Shown here: positions 24,101 through 33,133 of the stretch, piece by piece
Position numbering within the stretch: the first letter of the stretch is position 1
Layout of the letters: every line of letters starts with the position of its first letter
Source: Hexactinellida sp. DTS-2022
Taxonomy: Eukaryota; Porifera; Hexactinellida
NCBI GenBank assembly: GCA_028753945.1
Contig: JAPNXP010000018.1
Location: 1,978,643-2,042,642 of the forward strand
Direction: 5' to 3'
Length of the DNA: 64,000 nt
Translations under genes and position numbers: made by a program
Notes under the pieces: model-generated
Seen by the model: the letters and a program-made list of their open reading frames with translations, nothing else
Told to the model about the DNA's origin: nothing
Databases searched by the model: none

Positions 24101-24322
24101 GATAGCTATATATGATTTCCCAAATAGGTCTAATATCCTACAACTAATGTTTTCAACTAAAATCCATGCTTCCACTAAGTTACAATTTCGCCTGATTAGT
24201 CGAATCCATTGCATTGACTCCATTAGACAGCAACTAAAGTTTTTCGACTGGTCGTGGAGTTTGTCATCCACTAGCATGAACTCACCACTAACAAGCGGAC
24301 ACTCTAAGCTGAAAAATTTCAT
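21134..24322 (-). CDS. MULE transposase fused to OTU cysteine protease
   Basis: A 1062-residue open frame, about three times longer than any other in the window, starting at an ATG (MKFFSLECPL). The central transposase region has LHLDATGSIV (first catalytic Asp, about residue 410), EIDFSWVLIHS (second Asp, about 485) and CSAHLMHSIG, a CxxH motif of the Mutator type; a catalytic Glu is expected downstream but I cannot pin it (IVENWMRIVK is a candidate). A basic KKKKVEKKNKVCKIKRKF stretch follows. The C-terminal ~150 residues form an OTU domain: GDGNCYFSTISYL with the catalytic Cys and GNHYEPI with the catalytic His. Expected role is cut-and-paste transposition in the nucleus, with a deubiquitinase-like activity of unknown purpose. 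OTU or ULP1 protease domains are known in some MULEs. No stop codons interrupt it. Confidence 0.88.
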   Translation of the reverse strand: MKFFSLECPLVSGEFMLVDDKLHDQSKNFSCCLMESMQWIRLIRRNCNLVEAWILVENISCRILDLFGKSYIAITVQQLDLFTSFILACRESSDTLSSFHESLCLKLHHTSSSSSNQQVPILSSTDDPQPEIVITSNIPESKLLVPSVDDSTLGNEVIVEQSMFSEEICGEFLLSGMEWKSITLIHGDSVVFSKDWTNLFSSKMEGNFVCVLSFLYKKVNKLSSRKQNSCFFRAKAACKFKDCFEFTFVIKKEPLECKIGDNIIVEYVTYGTLSEQHFDNTTVHSRNLSHSHRLEVARGVADTSVNAYFYDQFDSVENTNLALNYGNLNKVRSSAVLRKAKFDLSSLQRYSNDNWTELISLQQYYRNSVIGLHVRGYIQSLSHNPFIVHMYTEDQIKILKLFKDTRIVLHLDATGSIVRKIEHSLKKVFYYALTVKHPTYSTSPIPLAEMISSGHTSAEISYFLHKWSLDAKKILGDLNISQVEIDFSWVLIHSSCSIFLKCDIDTYLHKCWNMIDVNSAVNETDFKVILHLCSAHLMHSIGFHINKKFKLQKEVRKLFLHCIGFIVRAVEMTSISNLFQSLCIVFMSSSLSAIVKTHTHLLETFITNDSVNSSETNESLVEEHMDDNNIASDNKDSKTYREKSPFGKHFVNIAKNCKSWINNNPGKNADPNPCYNPELIEYLLTFYLPILPLWSGIILGPISVEDKNKTSIFSNAIVENWMRIVKLNILESKTNLRPGDLIQLLYPGIVSRLSAFQFAFHPRANKVFKGHKRVRNSLEEESVEEWSRKKKVYCGYLQPKSYEFQTFKKKKVEKKNKVCKIKRKFVPRKCEKLSSLRTQTASKVMRVASIITDEEIVETGLIRYVLPSFSPPHTDWQISTCKKWKFHFREELPYSYNDIVDNEESLFTYSPNLTQYIIGDGNCYFSTISYLITGSQDFHAEFRELIIDNMLGDLSMSCNKYLRTKYVYTQGNYRNVQDWVNKTGMRKSGKWATDLELFATALLFNIDIWVFLGPLGTRWIGFSGNGSTFEELMKAPTPNGIYIRNIGNHYEPIISVKFENNS

Positions 24323-24351
24323 TGCATCTAACCATAGACTATTATTACAGT

Positions 24352-24867
24352 TTACGAATGACCAAAATGGCTATCAGTCCTCCCTGTTTGGGGAGGAGAA
24401 GAAGCTATCTTAGACATTAGACCGTAAAGTTGGCAGTCATCGCAACCAGATGCCAATAAACCTAACAAACTGTTATTCGTTACGTCTCGCTGTAAACTAG
24501 GAAAACTGAAATCGATTTCATCCAAACTCCTCTTATTGAGTTCTACAGTGTCAGGATATGAGCTAGCAGATACTAACTGAGTACTGATATGCTCTACCAA
24601 TTGGGATACATCATTGGTAATGATAGACTTACGCGAACTGATCATTTGCTTAACGAGATGCTGAAAGTTTCCTCTATTCAATCTCCATTTGGAGCTGAGA
24701 GAATCGCGCTTAGTAGCCTTGTTTTTTCCAAAAAGAATAATTGATAATTTTCCCCAGACAGATTTTGGCTTATGTTTGTCCCCTTTGTTCAAAGCATCTC
24801 TTATGTTATCGAAGCTTTCATAGCCGAGTTTCTGGAGAGCTTCGACGAATTGCTCTATTGAAGTCAT
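24352..24867 (-). CDS. N-terminal ORF of OTU-MULE (unknown domain)
   Basis: A 171-residue frame beginning MTSIEQFVEALQKLGYESFD and ending in SHFGHS. The opening resembles a small helical region; WRLNRGNFQHLVKQMISSRK follows a basic KNKATKRD stretch. No family recognised. Its stop lies near 24352, while the frame of the 1062-residue protein is open upstream of its ATG to about 24380, so the two frames overlap by about 25 bases in different phases. The pair could be two proteins, one protein joined by splicing or frameshifting, or one broken by a recent indel. It lies in the place where a MULE N-terminal DNA-binding region is expected. Confidence 0.6.
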   Translation of the reverse strand: MTSIEQFVEALQKLGYESFDNIRDALNKGDKHKPKSVWGKLSIILFGKNKATKRDSLSSKWRLNRGNFQHLVKQMISSRKSIITNDVSQLVEHISTQLVSASSYPDTVELNKRSLDEIDFSFPSLQRDVTNNSLLGLLASGCDDCQLYGLMSKIASSPPQTGRTDSHFGHS

Positions 24868-25574
24868 TACTAGATGAAATAATAATAATTATTTTAATTT
24901 CTCTATTGAAGTAATTACTAGATGAAATAATTATTATTATTTTAATTAATCAATACATACATATATACTACTACAGTAGAACCTCGTTAGTTTACGAACA
25001 CGGTTAATTAATACGAATTTCCGGATAAGAAGAACAGTTCCACAAAATCAGGTCCCAACAATGGCGATTGAATGGGTATTACTCCGGTTAATACGAACTT
25101 CGGGTAAAGCGAACAAATTTTTATCGTCCGTTGGTATCGACTGCATATAGTAATTATATTAGTATTCGAGGCCGGCGGTATTTCCTTCCGCCGGCCTTGG
25201 GCATCCAAACCTTGAAGGCCACGTTATTGTAAATTAAATTTAGATCTGATCATTCAAAATGTAGTGGTAAAAATATCGGTCCGGCCATGGCCTGCCCTGG
25301 TATTATTAAAATAAAAAAATAAAAAAGTAGCTAAAAGGCAAATAAATAAATAAAACTCACTTGAATTGGAAGAATCGACTTGGAGGAATAAAGAAGAGAG
25401 CAGAAAATGAAATGAGAAGAAAATGGAGATGAGAAATATGTTGTAAAGTCAAAAAGATCTTTGAAAAAAAGTGAAAAGTGTGTTGAAAAAAATGAAAAAA
25501 ATTCGAAGAAAATCAAGTAGAAGAAAGGCAGTGTACAATTTATAGTGAGAAATATCATTGAATTATAAACAAAG
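24868..25574. other. 5' region of OTU-MULE with pogo-like end fragment
   Basis: Upstream, promoter-side DNA of the minus-strand gene. It includes a tandem duplication of CTCTATTGAAGT(C/A)ATTACTAGA around 24853-24920, a solo pogo-like end CAGTAGAACCTCGTTAG at 24976 with no partner, and an A/G-rich stretch 25320-25520. No core promoter motif could be assigned. Confidence 0.4.
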
Positions 25575-26009
25575 GATATAATAAATTCTGATCAATAGTT
25601 ATTAGACAACATATTCTACATTGTGGATATTGGATAGGTATGCAAATCATCATTGTAAGCCGATTTTAGTGAAATTTATGTTCATAATATTTTTTCAAAA
25701 ATGGATATTTTGTTTTGAAATTTTCATGACAGGTTGTGATAGGTGAGATAGACATGTGATTATAAGGAAAATTTGATTTGATGCATAATTTTTGAGTTAT
25801 TATGGAAAAACCGAGGTCTAAATTTGAGCGAAAATTGCTGAGTCATCTTAAGGAATTTTGACATTTTGGGATTATATATGGGTTGTCACAACTTTCATCT
25901 TTCCGCTGATGTAAAAAAAATTCACGTACAGCGTAAACTTTTTGAGTTATTAGCATAAACGTGAGGTCTGCGAATCCGCCGATGAATCCGCCGCTAAGAT
26001 AACACTCGT
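25575..26009. repeat. Right inverted repeat of OTU-MULE
   Basis: Inverse of the left repeat: CATCATTGTAAGCCGATTTT through GGAAAATTTGATTTGATGCA to GATAACACTCGT at the end. A single copy is present, in contrast to the duplicated left repeat. Confidence 0.9.
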
Positions 26010-26549
26010 ATAAATAGTGAGCTTGATAAAATCTGCATATTTGGATAGAGAATTAAATTCTACACCTTTTCACAGTTCACGAATTTTCAAATTGGGCTTA
26101 GTTTGTGCCACAATTGAGTTGAAAACTTCTTTTGTTTACTCACACTTCAATTTCAGAAAACTGTTAAATCTAATTCTATTGTTTCAACTTGTAGCAATTA
26201 TATTGATTTCACTTGTTAAATCTTAACTCTATTGTTTAACTTGCGATAATTAAATTGATTCAACTTATAATTTCCAGCTGGCTTCTATTTAATTGTAGTA
26301 TTAATATACAATGGATTAAATAAAATATAATAATATAAGGAATTTGTTGACTAAACTCAAATCACCGTGGATAACATTGCTAAAATAACTAACTAATAAT
26401 ATAATTTATTATAAATACAAAATGAATGAATGACATTAAACTCAAGATGGTTTGTGATAGAAACAAACTTCAAATTTATCAACCGTTCCTTGTGGCTCGG
26501 ATCAATTAACACATGGATCATGACACCTTGAGGCGTTGATGACATGGCG

Positions 26550-26676
26550 AAAAAAATCCAAAATTGCAGATGTGCTGACAGCATGTTCCTTTGGAGGCAC
26601 TATCAATAAACCACCAACAAGATATAGTGCCACCAAAGGAACATGCGTCGGCACAGCTGCAATTTTGGATTTTTTT
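26550..26676. repeat. ~125-bp hairpin, forward copy 5
   Basis: Arms as in copy 1 (GATGTGCTGACAGCATGTTC versus GAACATGCGTCGGCACAGC), followed by CTCCGTAGCAGG. Confidence 0.8.
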
Positions 26677-27051
26677 CTCCGTAGCAGGTGCCCTGGCCAC
26701 ACCTTTGTACATTGAGGGCTGAAACTTGGCATGTAGATGCGGAGTGACCGTCTAATTTGCACCTGGGGTTACGAATTTTGATCAAAATATTTTAACACCT
26801 ATTTAAACTAATTATGGCTCATAACATTAAAAAAATAATATTGAGCTTGATACATTTTACATGTACGGATAGAGAATTAAATTCTACACCTTTTGGCAAA
26901 TCACAAATATTCAATTTAGCCTAGGTTTGTGCCTTAATTGGGGTACCAATCTCCTGTGTTTCCTCACACTTCAGATTCAGTAAACTGTTAAATATAATTC
27001 TATTGTTTCAACTTGTAATAATTATATTGAATCTAATTCTATTGTTTCAAC

Positions 27052-27623
27052 CAGGGAATGAAAGGTTCACGAACGAACTTATTGAACTTTAACTGAACGA
27101 ACTGAACGCAGGGCTTTTAAGGAATTCACGGTGAACGAACTGAACGAACGCCAACGGTTTCCGAACGGCAATTGAACGAACTGAACGAACTAAATTGAAC
27201 GGATTGAACGAACTGAACTGAACGAACTAAACTGAATATAGATAAATTATAAATATTGATCCATTAAATATAATAGATGAATGCAAAAGTGCTAATTCCG
27301 GACATCCCTAGTGGACTCATGTCTCTTAGTTTAGATTCTAGCTTCTTAACCTAAACTTCAATAACAGCTTGGGGCATAGATCAGTCTATCATAAACGGAA
27401 TAGTTCGACCCACTCACTGTACACTGAACGAACTAAACGGATTGAACGAACTGAACGAACTTAATTGAACGGATTGAACGAACGCGGGTTAGCCCGTGAA
27501 CGAACTGATCGAACGCTGGTGGAGCTGAAGTTAGGAGATGAACTTGAACGAACTGAACGTACGTTAATTTAAGATGAACTGAATAGCGTCAATTCAGTCC
27601 GTTCGTGAACCTTTCATTCCCTG
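27052..27623. mobile_element. hAT-type MITE, CAGGGAATGAAAGGTTCACG ends
   Basis: Both ends read CAGGGAATGAAAGGTTCACG inward and are flanked by a perfect 8-bp duplication GTTTCAAC (27044-27051, 27624-27631). The body is a degenerate array of GAACGAACTGAACGAAC. No protein is encoded. Confidence 0.92.
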
Positions 27624-27990
27624 GTTTCAACTTGTAATAATAATATTGATTTAACTTGTTAAATCCTACTCTATTGATTCAACTTGAGATAATTATATTG
27701 ATTTAACTTATAAATTCCAGCTGGCTTCTATATACTTGTAGTATTACTATACAATGGATAAATAAAATAATATAATATAAGGAATTTGTTGACTAAACTC
27801 AACTCACCGTGGATAACATTGCTAAAATAAATAACTAATAATATAATTTATTATCAATACATAATGAATGAATGGCATTAAACTAAAGATGGTTTATGAT
27901 AGAAACAAACTTCCCATTTATCTACCGTTCCTTGTGACTCGGACCGATTAACAAATGGTTCTAGACACCTTGAGGCGTTGATGACTGGGC

Positions 27991-28119
27991 AAAAAAAATC
28001 CAAAATTACAGCCTGTGGTGACAGCATGTTCCTTTGGAGGCACTATCAATAAACAACCAACAAAATATAGTGCCACCAAAGGAAGATGCGTCGGCACAGG
28101 CTGCAATTTTGGATTTTTT
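27991..28119. repeat. ~125-bp hairpin, forward copy 6
   Basis: Same layout as the other copies, with point changes (GTGGTGACAG in the left arm, GGAAGATGCG in the right arm) that weaken pairing. Confidence 0.8.
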
Positions 28120-28169
28120 GATTATCTATTATAACTGGGGTGTTGGAATTGGATTTTGAATATTACAAT

Positions 28170-28533
28170 CAGGGGCGGCACTAGCGCGCCACCACTGAAG
28201 GGGATAAAACGGGCTGAGTATTTCTTTATGGGGCTGACACAGAATGCTGTTCCTTTGAGCAAATAACCATTTGTACTTAATTTTTTTAATAATCATTAAA
28301 TCAGGGTTTTTTTTAAGGCCGATCTTGGTGTAAAATTTGCACCAAGATTTTTTGGAGTTACACCACGATTCGGGTCGGCAGCGGCTGCTGCAGTGTTGAG
28401 CTGAGTTGCACCAAGGTCTCAACCTTAAAAAACCCTGCTTTAAATAATCATCACACCCACTGTGGACTGATGGGGCTGACAAAATTTAGATAGGGCGCTA
28501 GCCCCATCTATTCTCATGCTAGCACCGCCACTG
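28170..28533. mobile_element. hAT-type MITE, CAG(G/T)GGCGG ends
   Basis: Left CAGGGGCGGCACTAGC, right inverse CAGTGGCGGTGCTAGC; 8-bp flanks ATTACAAT and ATTTCAAT match at 7 of 8. Contains a further MITE at 28302-28437. Confidence 0.75.
28302..28437. mobile_element. Nested small hAT-type MITE, CAGGGTTTTTTAAGG ends
   Basis: Ends CAGGGTTTTTTTTAAGG and inverse CAGGGTTTTTTAAGG; flanks CATTAAAT and CTTTAAAT match at 7 of 8. Internal TCTTGGTG and ACCAAGAT motifs are self-complementary. Confidence 0.7.
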
Positions 28534-28561
28534 ATTTCAATAGGCCCATGTTCGCAGCAGG

Positions 28562-28972
28562 GTTATATCCATGTAGCGAACTGTCCACGTAGCGAACTGG
28601 CCATGTAGCGAACTGTCCATGTAGCGAACTGTCCGTGTAGCGAACTGTCCACGTAGCGAACTGGCCATGTAGCGAACTGTCCATGTAGCGAACTGTCCGT
28701 GTAGCGAACTGTCCACGTAGCGAACTGGCCATGTAGCGAACTGTCCATGTAGCGAACTGTCCGTGTAGCGAACTGTCCACGTAGCGAACTGGCCATGTAG
28801 CGAACTGTCCATGTAGCGAACTGTCCGTGTAGCGAACTGTCCGTGTAGCGAACTGTCCGTGTAGCGAAGTGTCCGTGTAGCGAACTGTCCATGTAGCTAA
28901 CTGTCCTGTAGCGAAGTGTCCGTAGCGAACTGTCCGTAACGAACTGTCCGTGTAGCGAACTGCCCGTATCCC
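28562..28972. repeat. Right foldback arm: 16-bp repeat with 64-bp higher-order unit
   Basis: Units of GTAGCGAACTGTCCAT and variants ending CCGT, CCAC or GGCCAT. From about 28573 to 28840 the four variants recur in fixed order (CCAC, GGCCAT, CCAT, CCGT), giving a 64-bp higher-order repeat about four times. Toward the outer end the units degenerate and end at GTATCCC. Confidence 0.9.
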
Positions 28973-28980
28973 ATATATTG

Positions 28981-29575
28981 AACATAACCAGGTATTGGAT
29001 CATCTGGTAGAACAGAGCGGAAATGCCTTTGAATTTCAAAAATATCTACTAAATCATAATTTGAAAATCTTTCTATAGATTTAGCGTCTGATTTAATTCG
29101 TCTTAAAGTTTGTTGCGAGATTAGATTAGTGAAATTCCCTCTCTTGAATGCCTCTACATTGTTATCATTTCTAAATTGCTGATGAAATATATTACCCACT
29201 GAGCTTAGCATCAAATTTGCACCCATTTTTTCTCTTCGTCCAGAAGTAATGTGGCGCGCATGAATAGTTTTGTCATCTTTGTGTTCTAATGAAAGTTGAC
29301 CGTCGGATTTAAACTGCACGGTTATTATATCTCCACCAAATGAGACAAAATCATTTTCAATTGAAAAGGTAACTGAAATGTAGTTAGAAAATTTACACAC
29401 AGCCCACAGTGGTCCAGAATGGCGATTATCTTCGAATAGGCATTTTTACACAACCTAGGTACATAGAATGTATTATTTGGGTATGGGTTATCGACCCTAA
29501 GAAAGCGATTGGTGTAATCAGAATTCTTGTATGGCTTCAATATCTGTAATTATGACGTCATCAAATTTGAAAAAT
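28981..29575 (-). pseudogene. OTU-MULE copy 2, middle part
   Basis: Minus-strand frames contain blocks colinear with residues about 190-390 of the intact protein: YTNRFLRVDNPYPNN, a segment equivalent to the CKF...FTFVI region, TIHARHITSGRREK (intact: TVHSRNLSHSHRLE), RIKSDAKSIERFSNYD and RSVLPDDPIPGYVQY. It stops exactly at the foldback target site; the next residues of the same protein resume at 11027. One frameshift lies near 29400. Confidence 0.75.
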
Positions 29576-30409
29576 TGTCTTTCATATCTAAAATGTTATT
29601 TATCTTGATAATAGAGTACCGAAATATATTAATTAGGCATATGATGACATTCCTAGGATATCGATTGGGATTATTTATTATTTTAAAATATTTATAAGTT
29701 ATTCAATTATCCAATAACAAGACATTATTATCTTTCTGAGCTTCAACAGTTCACATAAATTTCCTAGATTTTAGGACTTTCTCTTCAATAAAGATTTTTT
29801 GTCAGTATCTATTGATTTACCGGAGATAATTGAACATTTATTTCGCTTTGGGATTGAAAGGGAGTATCATTCCAGCTGTCCAATTTACCATTTTAAAGCA
29901 TTTTTAGAAATCGCACTAGCTCTGAAATTAAGTCCCTAAAACGGTAGCGAAAATGTTCATTCTCTGTTTCAGGTAGCTGGAATATCTCCAAAAATTCATT
30001 CGTTACTATAATGCGTGTTATTGTGCGAGTATTTTACACTTTCCATTTAACCATAATGAAAAAATATTTTAGAAACATTTTCTTTTCTTAAAATTATGTG
30101 TACCGCACTCCCTTCCAGCTGCTAAACGACCATCCGCGCGCCTCCGCGCTACCCTGAACCCTATATGATATATTTTCAGAATATAATGATATTTCAAATG
30201 AAATTAATTTCATCTAACGCTTTGAAATGCGTCAAAAGTTATGACACAATAAACTTCTATCGATAAACTTAAAATATTTTTAGGTCTTCATGTACTAATA
30301 TCTACTTACACTCATCCTTTAGAGCTCTGATGTTGTGTTTATCTTAAAGTACACTTAAAACTGATTTAGAAACATTTCTTCCAAATTTAAAATCCTCCAA
30401 ATACGAAAA
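29576..30409. other. Gene-free stretch
   Basis: AT-rich, no recognisable element or gene. It belongs to whatever inserted between the middle and N-terminal parts of OTU-MULE copy 2; the exact edges of that insertion could not be found. Confidence 0.4.
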
Positions 30410-30414
30410 GACAC

Positions 30415-30544
30415 AAAAAAATCCAAAATTGCACCCTGTGCCGACGCATGTTCCTTTGGTGGCACTATATTTTGTTGGTTGTTTATTGATAGTGCCTCCA
30501 AAGGAACACGCTGTCGGCGCAGGCTGCAATTTTGGATTTTTTTT
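30415..30544. repeat. ~125-bp hairpin, reverse copy 7
   Basis: Reverse orientation: CCGACGCATG and GGTGGCACTATA on the left, TAGTGCCTCCAAAGGAAC and GCTGTCGGCGC on the right. Confidence 0.85.
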
Positions 30545-31248
30545 AGCCAAGTCATCAACGCCCAAGGTGTGAAGAAGCATTTGTTAATTGGTCCGAGTCA
30601 CAAGGAACGGTAGATAAATTTGAAGTTTGTTTCTATCTTAAACCATCTTGAGTTTAATGCCATTCATTCATTATGTATTGATAATAAATTATATTATTAG
30701 TTATTTATATTAGCATTGTTATCCACGGTTGAGTTGAATTAAGTCAACAAATTGCTTATATTATATTATTTTATTTAATCCATTGTATGGTAAATTAAAT
30801 AGAAGCCAGCTGCAATTTATAAGTTAAATCAATTTAATTATCGCAAGTTGAATCAATAGAGTAAGTTTTAACAAGTTAAATCAATATAATTATTACAAGT
30901 TGAAACAATGGAATTAGATTTAACAGTTATACTGAAACTGAAGTGTGAGTAAACGAAGAAATTTCAACCCCAATTTATGGCAGAAATAAAACTCTTTATT
31001 GAAAGTTTTCTTCTCCCATCAGACGCAGAATTTTATGGTGAATCCAAATGTGAAATAAAATTTGGGGGTTTAGTAAAAGATATTTTGAGTTATGGACCAG
31101 ACAAATTTTGAAAGGTGTTAAAGATGTGTCAAAAATTTGTTAATCAAAAATCGTAACCCCAGGTGCAAATTAGAAGTCGACTCCGAACCTACATGCCAAG
31201 TTTCAGCCCTCTATGTAAATAGGTGTGGCCAGGGCACCGTCTACGGAG

Positions 31249-31381
31249 AAAAAAAAAATCCAAAATTGCAGCCTGTGCCGACGCATGTTCCTTTGGTGGC
31301 ACTATATTTTGATTGTGGTTTATTGATAGTGCCTCCAAAGGAACATGCTGTCGGCACAGTCTGCAATTTTGGATTTTTTTT
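31249..31381. repeat. ~125-bp hairpin, reverse copy 8
   Basis: Near-perfect arms; bulge and mismatch at the conserved places. Followed by TCGCCATGTCATCATCAC. Confidence 0.85.
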
Positions 31382-32694
31382 CGCCATGTCATCATCACTA
31401 TGAAGGTGTTAAATTATTTCAAAAAGGTGTTTCAGAAGGCATCGACCCTTAAAGTGTTGGAAGTTTCCATTTAGCTCACTTAATTTTAGAGATATTCAAG
31501 TTTGAGTAGAATATAATAGCTGATGACTCAGCATTTTTAAAGTGCGTGTTGGGTATTCACCCAACTCCAACCAACCCATGCGAATTATTTAATTCACAAA
31601 ATTGTAAAAATACATTTTTTTGACGATGTCATCATCACCTCAAGGTGTCAAGACCCACTTGTATAGGTGGTACGTGGCATAAGGACCAATTGATAAATTG
31701 AAAGTTTGTTTCTATCTTGTATCATCTCTGAGATTAATGAAATTTAGCTAATTAGTATAAATAATTAATTAATAAATTAATAATTTAACACCATTATTAT
31801 GTACAGCAAAATAAATTAAGTTCAATTATTTGCAATTATTATTAATTTAAATTGAATTTCACTATAATATTTGAATTCCACGTACTCGATAACCCCAATA
31901 ATCCAATTGGAACCGTCTATAAGTTAAATACAAAAGGAATTAATTATAATTATTTACGTCAGTACATTAATTGTGAAAGAATATTCTCGCCGAAATAAAT
32001 ATAATCACTTAATCTGTCGTTGTTGTGGAATGTAAAATCTTAACGGTTCTATCATAAACCATCTTTAGTTTAATGCCATTCATTCATTACTTATTAATAA
32101 TAAATTAAATTATTATTTATTTATTTTAGCAATGTTATCCACGGTGAGTTGAGTAAAGTAAACAAATTCCTTATATAAATTAATATAATTTAATCCATTG
32201 TATAGTAATACTATAATTAAATAGAAGCCAGCTGTAATTTGTAAGTTAAATCAATATAATTATCGCAAGTTGAATCACTAGAGTAGGATTTAACAAGTTA
32301 AATCAATATAATTATTACAAGTTGAAACAATAGAATTAGATTTAACACTTTACTGAAATTGAAGTGTGAGTAAACAAGTAAATTTCAACCCCCATTTATG
32401 GCAAAAATTAAACCCATTTTAAAAAGATTTCTTCTCCTAACAGACGCAGAATTTTAAGATGAATCCAAATATGAAATAAAATTTGGGGGTTTAGTAAAAC
32501 ATATTTTGAGTTATGGACCAGACAAATTTTGAAAGGTGTTAAAGATGTGTCAAAAATTCGTTAATCAAAAATCGTAACCCCAGGTGCAAATTAGACGGTC
32601 CATACGCACCTACATGCCAAGTTTCAGCCCATCAACTATAAAGCTCTGGCCAGGGCACCGTCTACGGAGAAAAAAAAAATAATAATAAAAATAA

Positions 32695-32822
32695 TAAAGG
32701 CAGTGATTCTAATACTGGGCCACTATACTATAGTATAGTCGGCACAGTAAAAATAATAAAAATAAAGGCAGTGATTCTAATCCTGGGCCACTATACTATA
32801 GTATAGTCGGCACAGTAATAAG
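32695..32822. repeat. Palindromic tandem repeat, reverse, two units
   Basis: Two units of GGCCACTATACTATAGTATA followed by GTCGGCACAGTA, separated by AATAAAGGCAGTGATTC spacers. They end the reverse array. Confidence 0.8.
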
Positions 32823-33133
32823 ATAGAAAAATTACAAAAAATACTGTTATTAAATTCTCTTTGCAAGTCAAGGTTTACCAGAGCATAGTCCAAATATATT
32901 TACGTTTGATCATCAAAAAATTACGGATTCTAGGGTTTTCGACTCCGCTGAAATCGATTATAATAGTTTCGAAACGATTTGACGTGGTCAATTTTTTGCC
33001 TATTCAAAGATGCTGGACCACTGTGGCAGCCCAAGCATGAAAAAAAGGAGATTTCAATTTCCTACTATCAGTTTTTTTAAACCAAAAATGTTTGAACTTG
33101 AGTACACATATCGAATTGATTTCAGAAAATTTT

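Larger units (their letters stand above)
19684..26009 (-). mobile_element. Complete OTU-protease MULE transposon
   Basis: The element starts ACGAGTGTTATCTTAGCGGC and ends with the inverse, flanked by a perfect 9-bp duplication ATAAATAGT (19675-19683 and 26010-26018). Long inverted repeats of about 400 bp and 9-bp duplications are diagnostic of Mutator-like elements. The left inverted repeat is present twice in tandem. Inside is a minus-strand gene pair (24867 to 21134) encoding an N-terminal protein and a 1062-codon protein with MULE catalytic motifs and an OTU cysteine-protease domain. The long open frame and exact duplications indicate a recent insertion, into the hairpin-repeat array of the giant foldback element. 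Confidence 0.92.
26019..28160. repeat. Hairpin-repeat array, forward orientation, part 2
   Basis: Continues the array interrupted by the OTU-MULE, with the same TTTCAACTTGTA, CCAGCTGGCTTC and CTCCGTAGCAGGTGCCC blocks, hairpins at 26550 and 27991, and a MITE at 27052-27623. Ends near 28160 where a CAGGGGCGGC MITE begins. Confidence 0.75.
11036..28972. mobile_element. Giant foldback element with satellite-like inverted ends
   Basis: The left end begins GGGATACGGACAGTTCGCTA and the right end is its inverse (TAGCGAACTGCCCGTATCCC). Identical 8-bp flanks ATATATTG stand at 11028-11035 and 28973-28980, and the flanking DNA on the two sides is consecutive parts of one OTU-MULE gene, so this is one insertion. 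Both ends are long arrays of a 16-bp repeat in inverted orientation. This architecture is known for foldback elements such as Drosophila FB (MULE-type, tandem repeats inside the inverted ends). The 17.9 kb include younger nested insertions: the OTU-MULE at 19684-26009 and MITEs at 11261, 18034, 27052 and 28170. A FLYWCH-MULE transposase pseudogene (11769-13208) close to the left end is the candidate source of mobility; that link is inference. Confidence 0.75.
30410..32822. repeat. Hairpin-repeat array, reverse orientation, copy A
   Basis: The forward-array units appear here as reverse complement: hairpins at 30415 and 31249, then GCCAAGTTTCAGCCC, ATAGAAGCCAGCTG and GTAACCCCAGGTGCAAATTA blocks, ending in two palindromic tandem units (32700-32822) with GTCGGCACAGTA at the edge. 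It thus begins with a hairpin and ends with the palindromes, mirror image of 13595-28119. Confidence 0.75.

Noticed and set aside
28129-28482. 117-codon minus-strand frame
   Set aside because: Lies entirely across two nested MITEs and a hairpin edge; no protein motif.
11036-28972. CRISPR-like direct repeat arrays
   Set aside because: The 16-bp units are head-to-tail without unique spacers and the host is eukaryotic.
13673-31403. Recurring short peptides with KNPKLQ...PPKEHA
   Set aside because: They are translations of the palindromic hairpins and appear on both strands and in several frames; no codon-level conservation.
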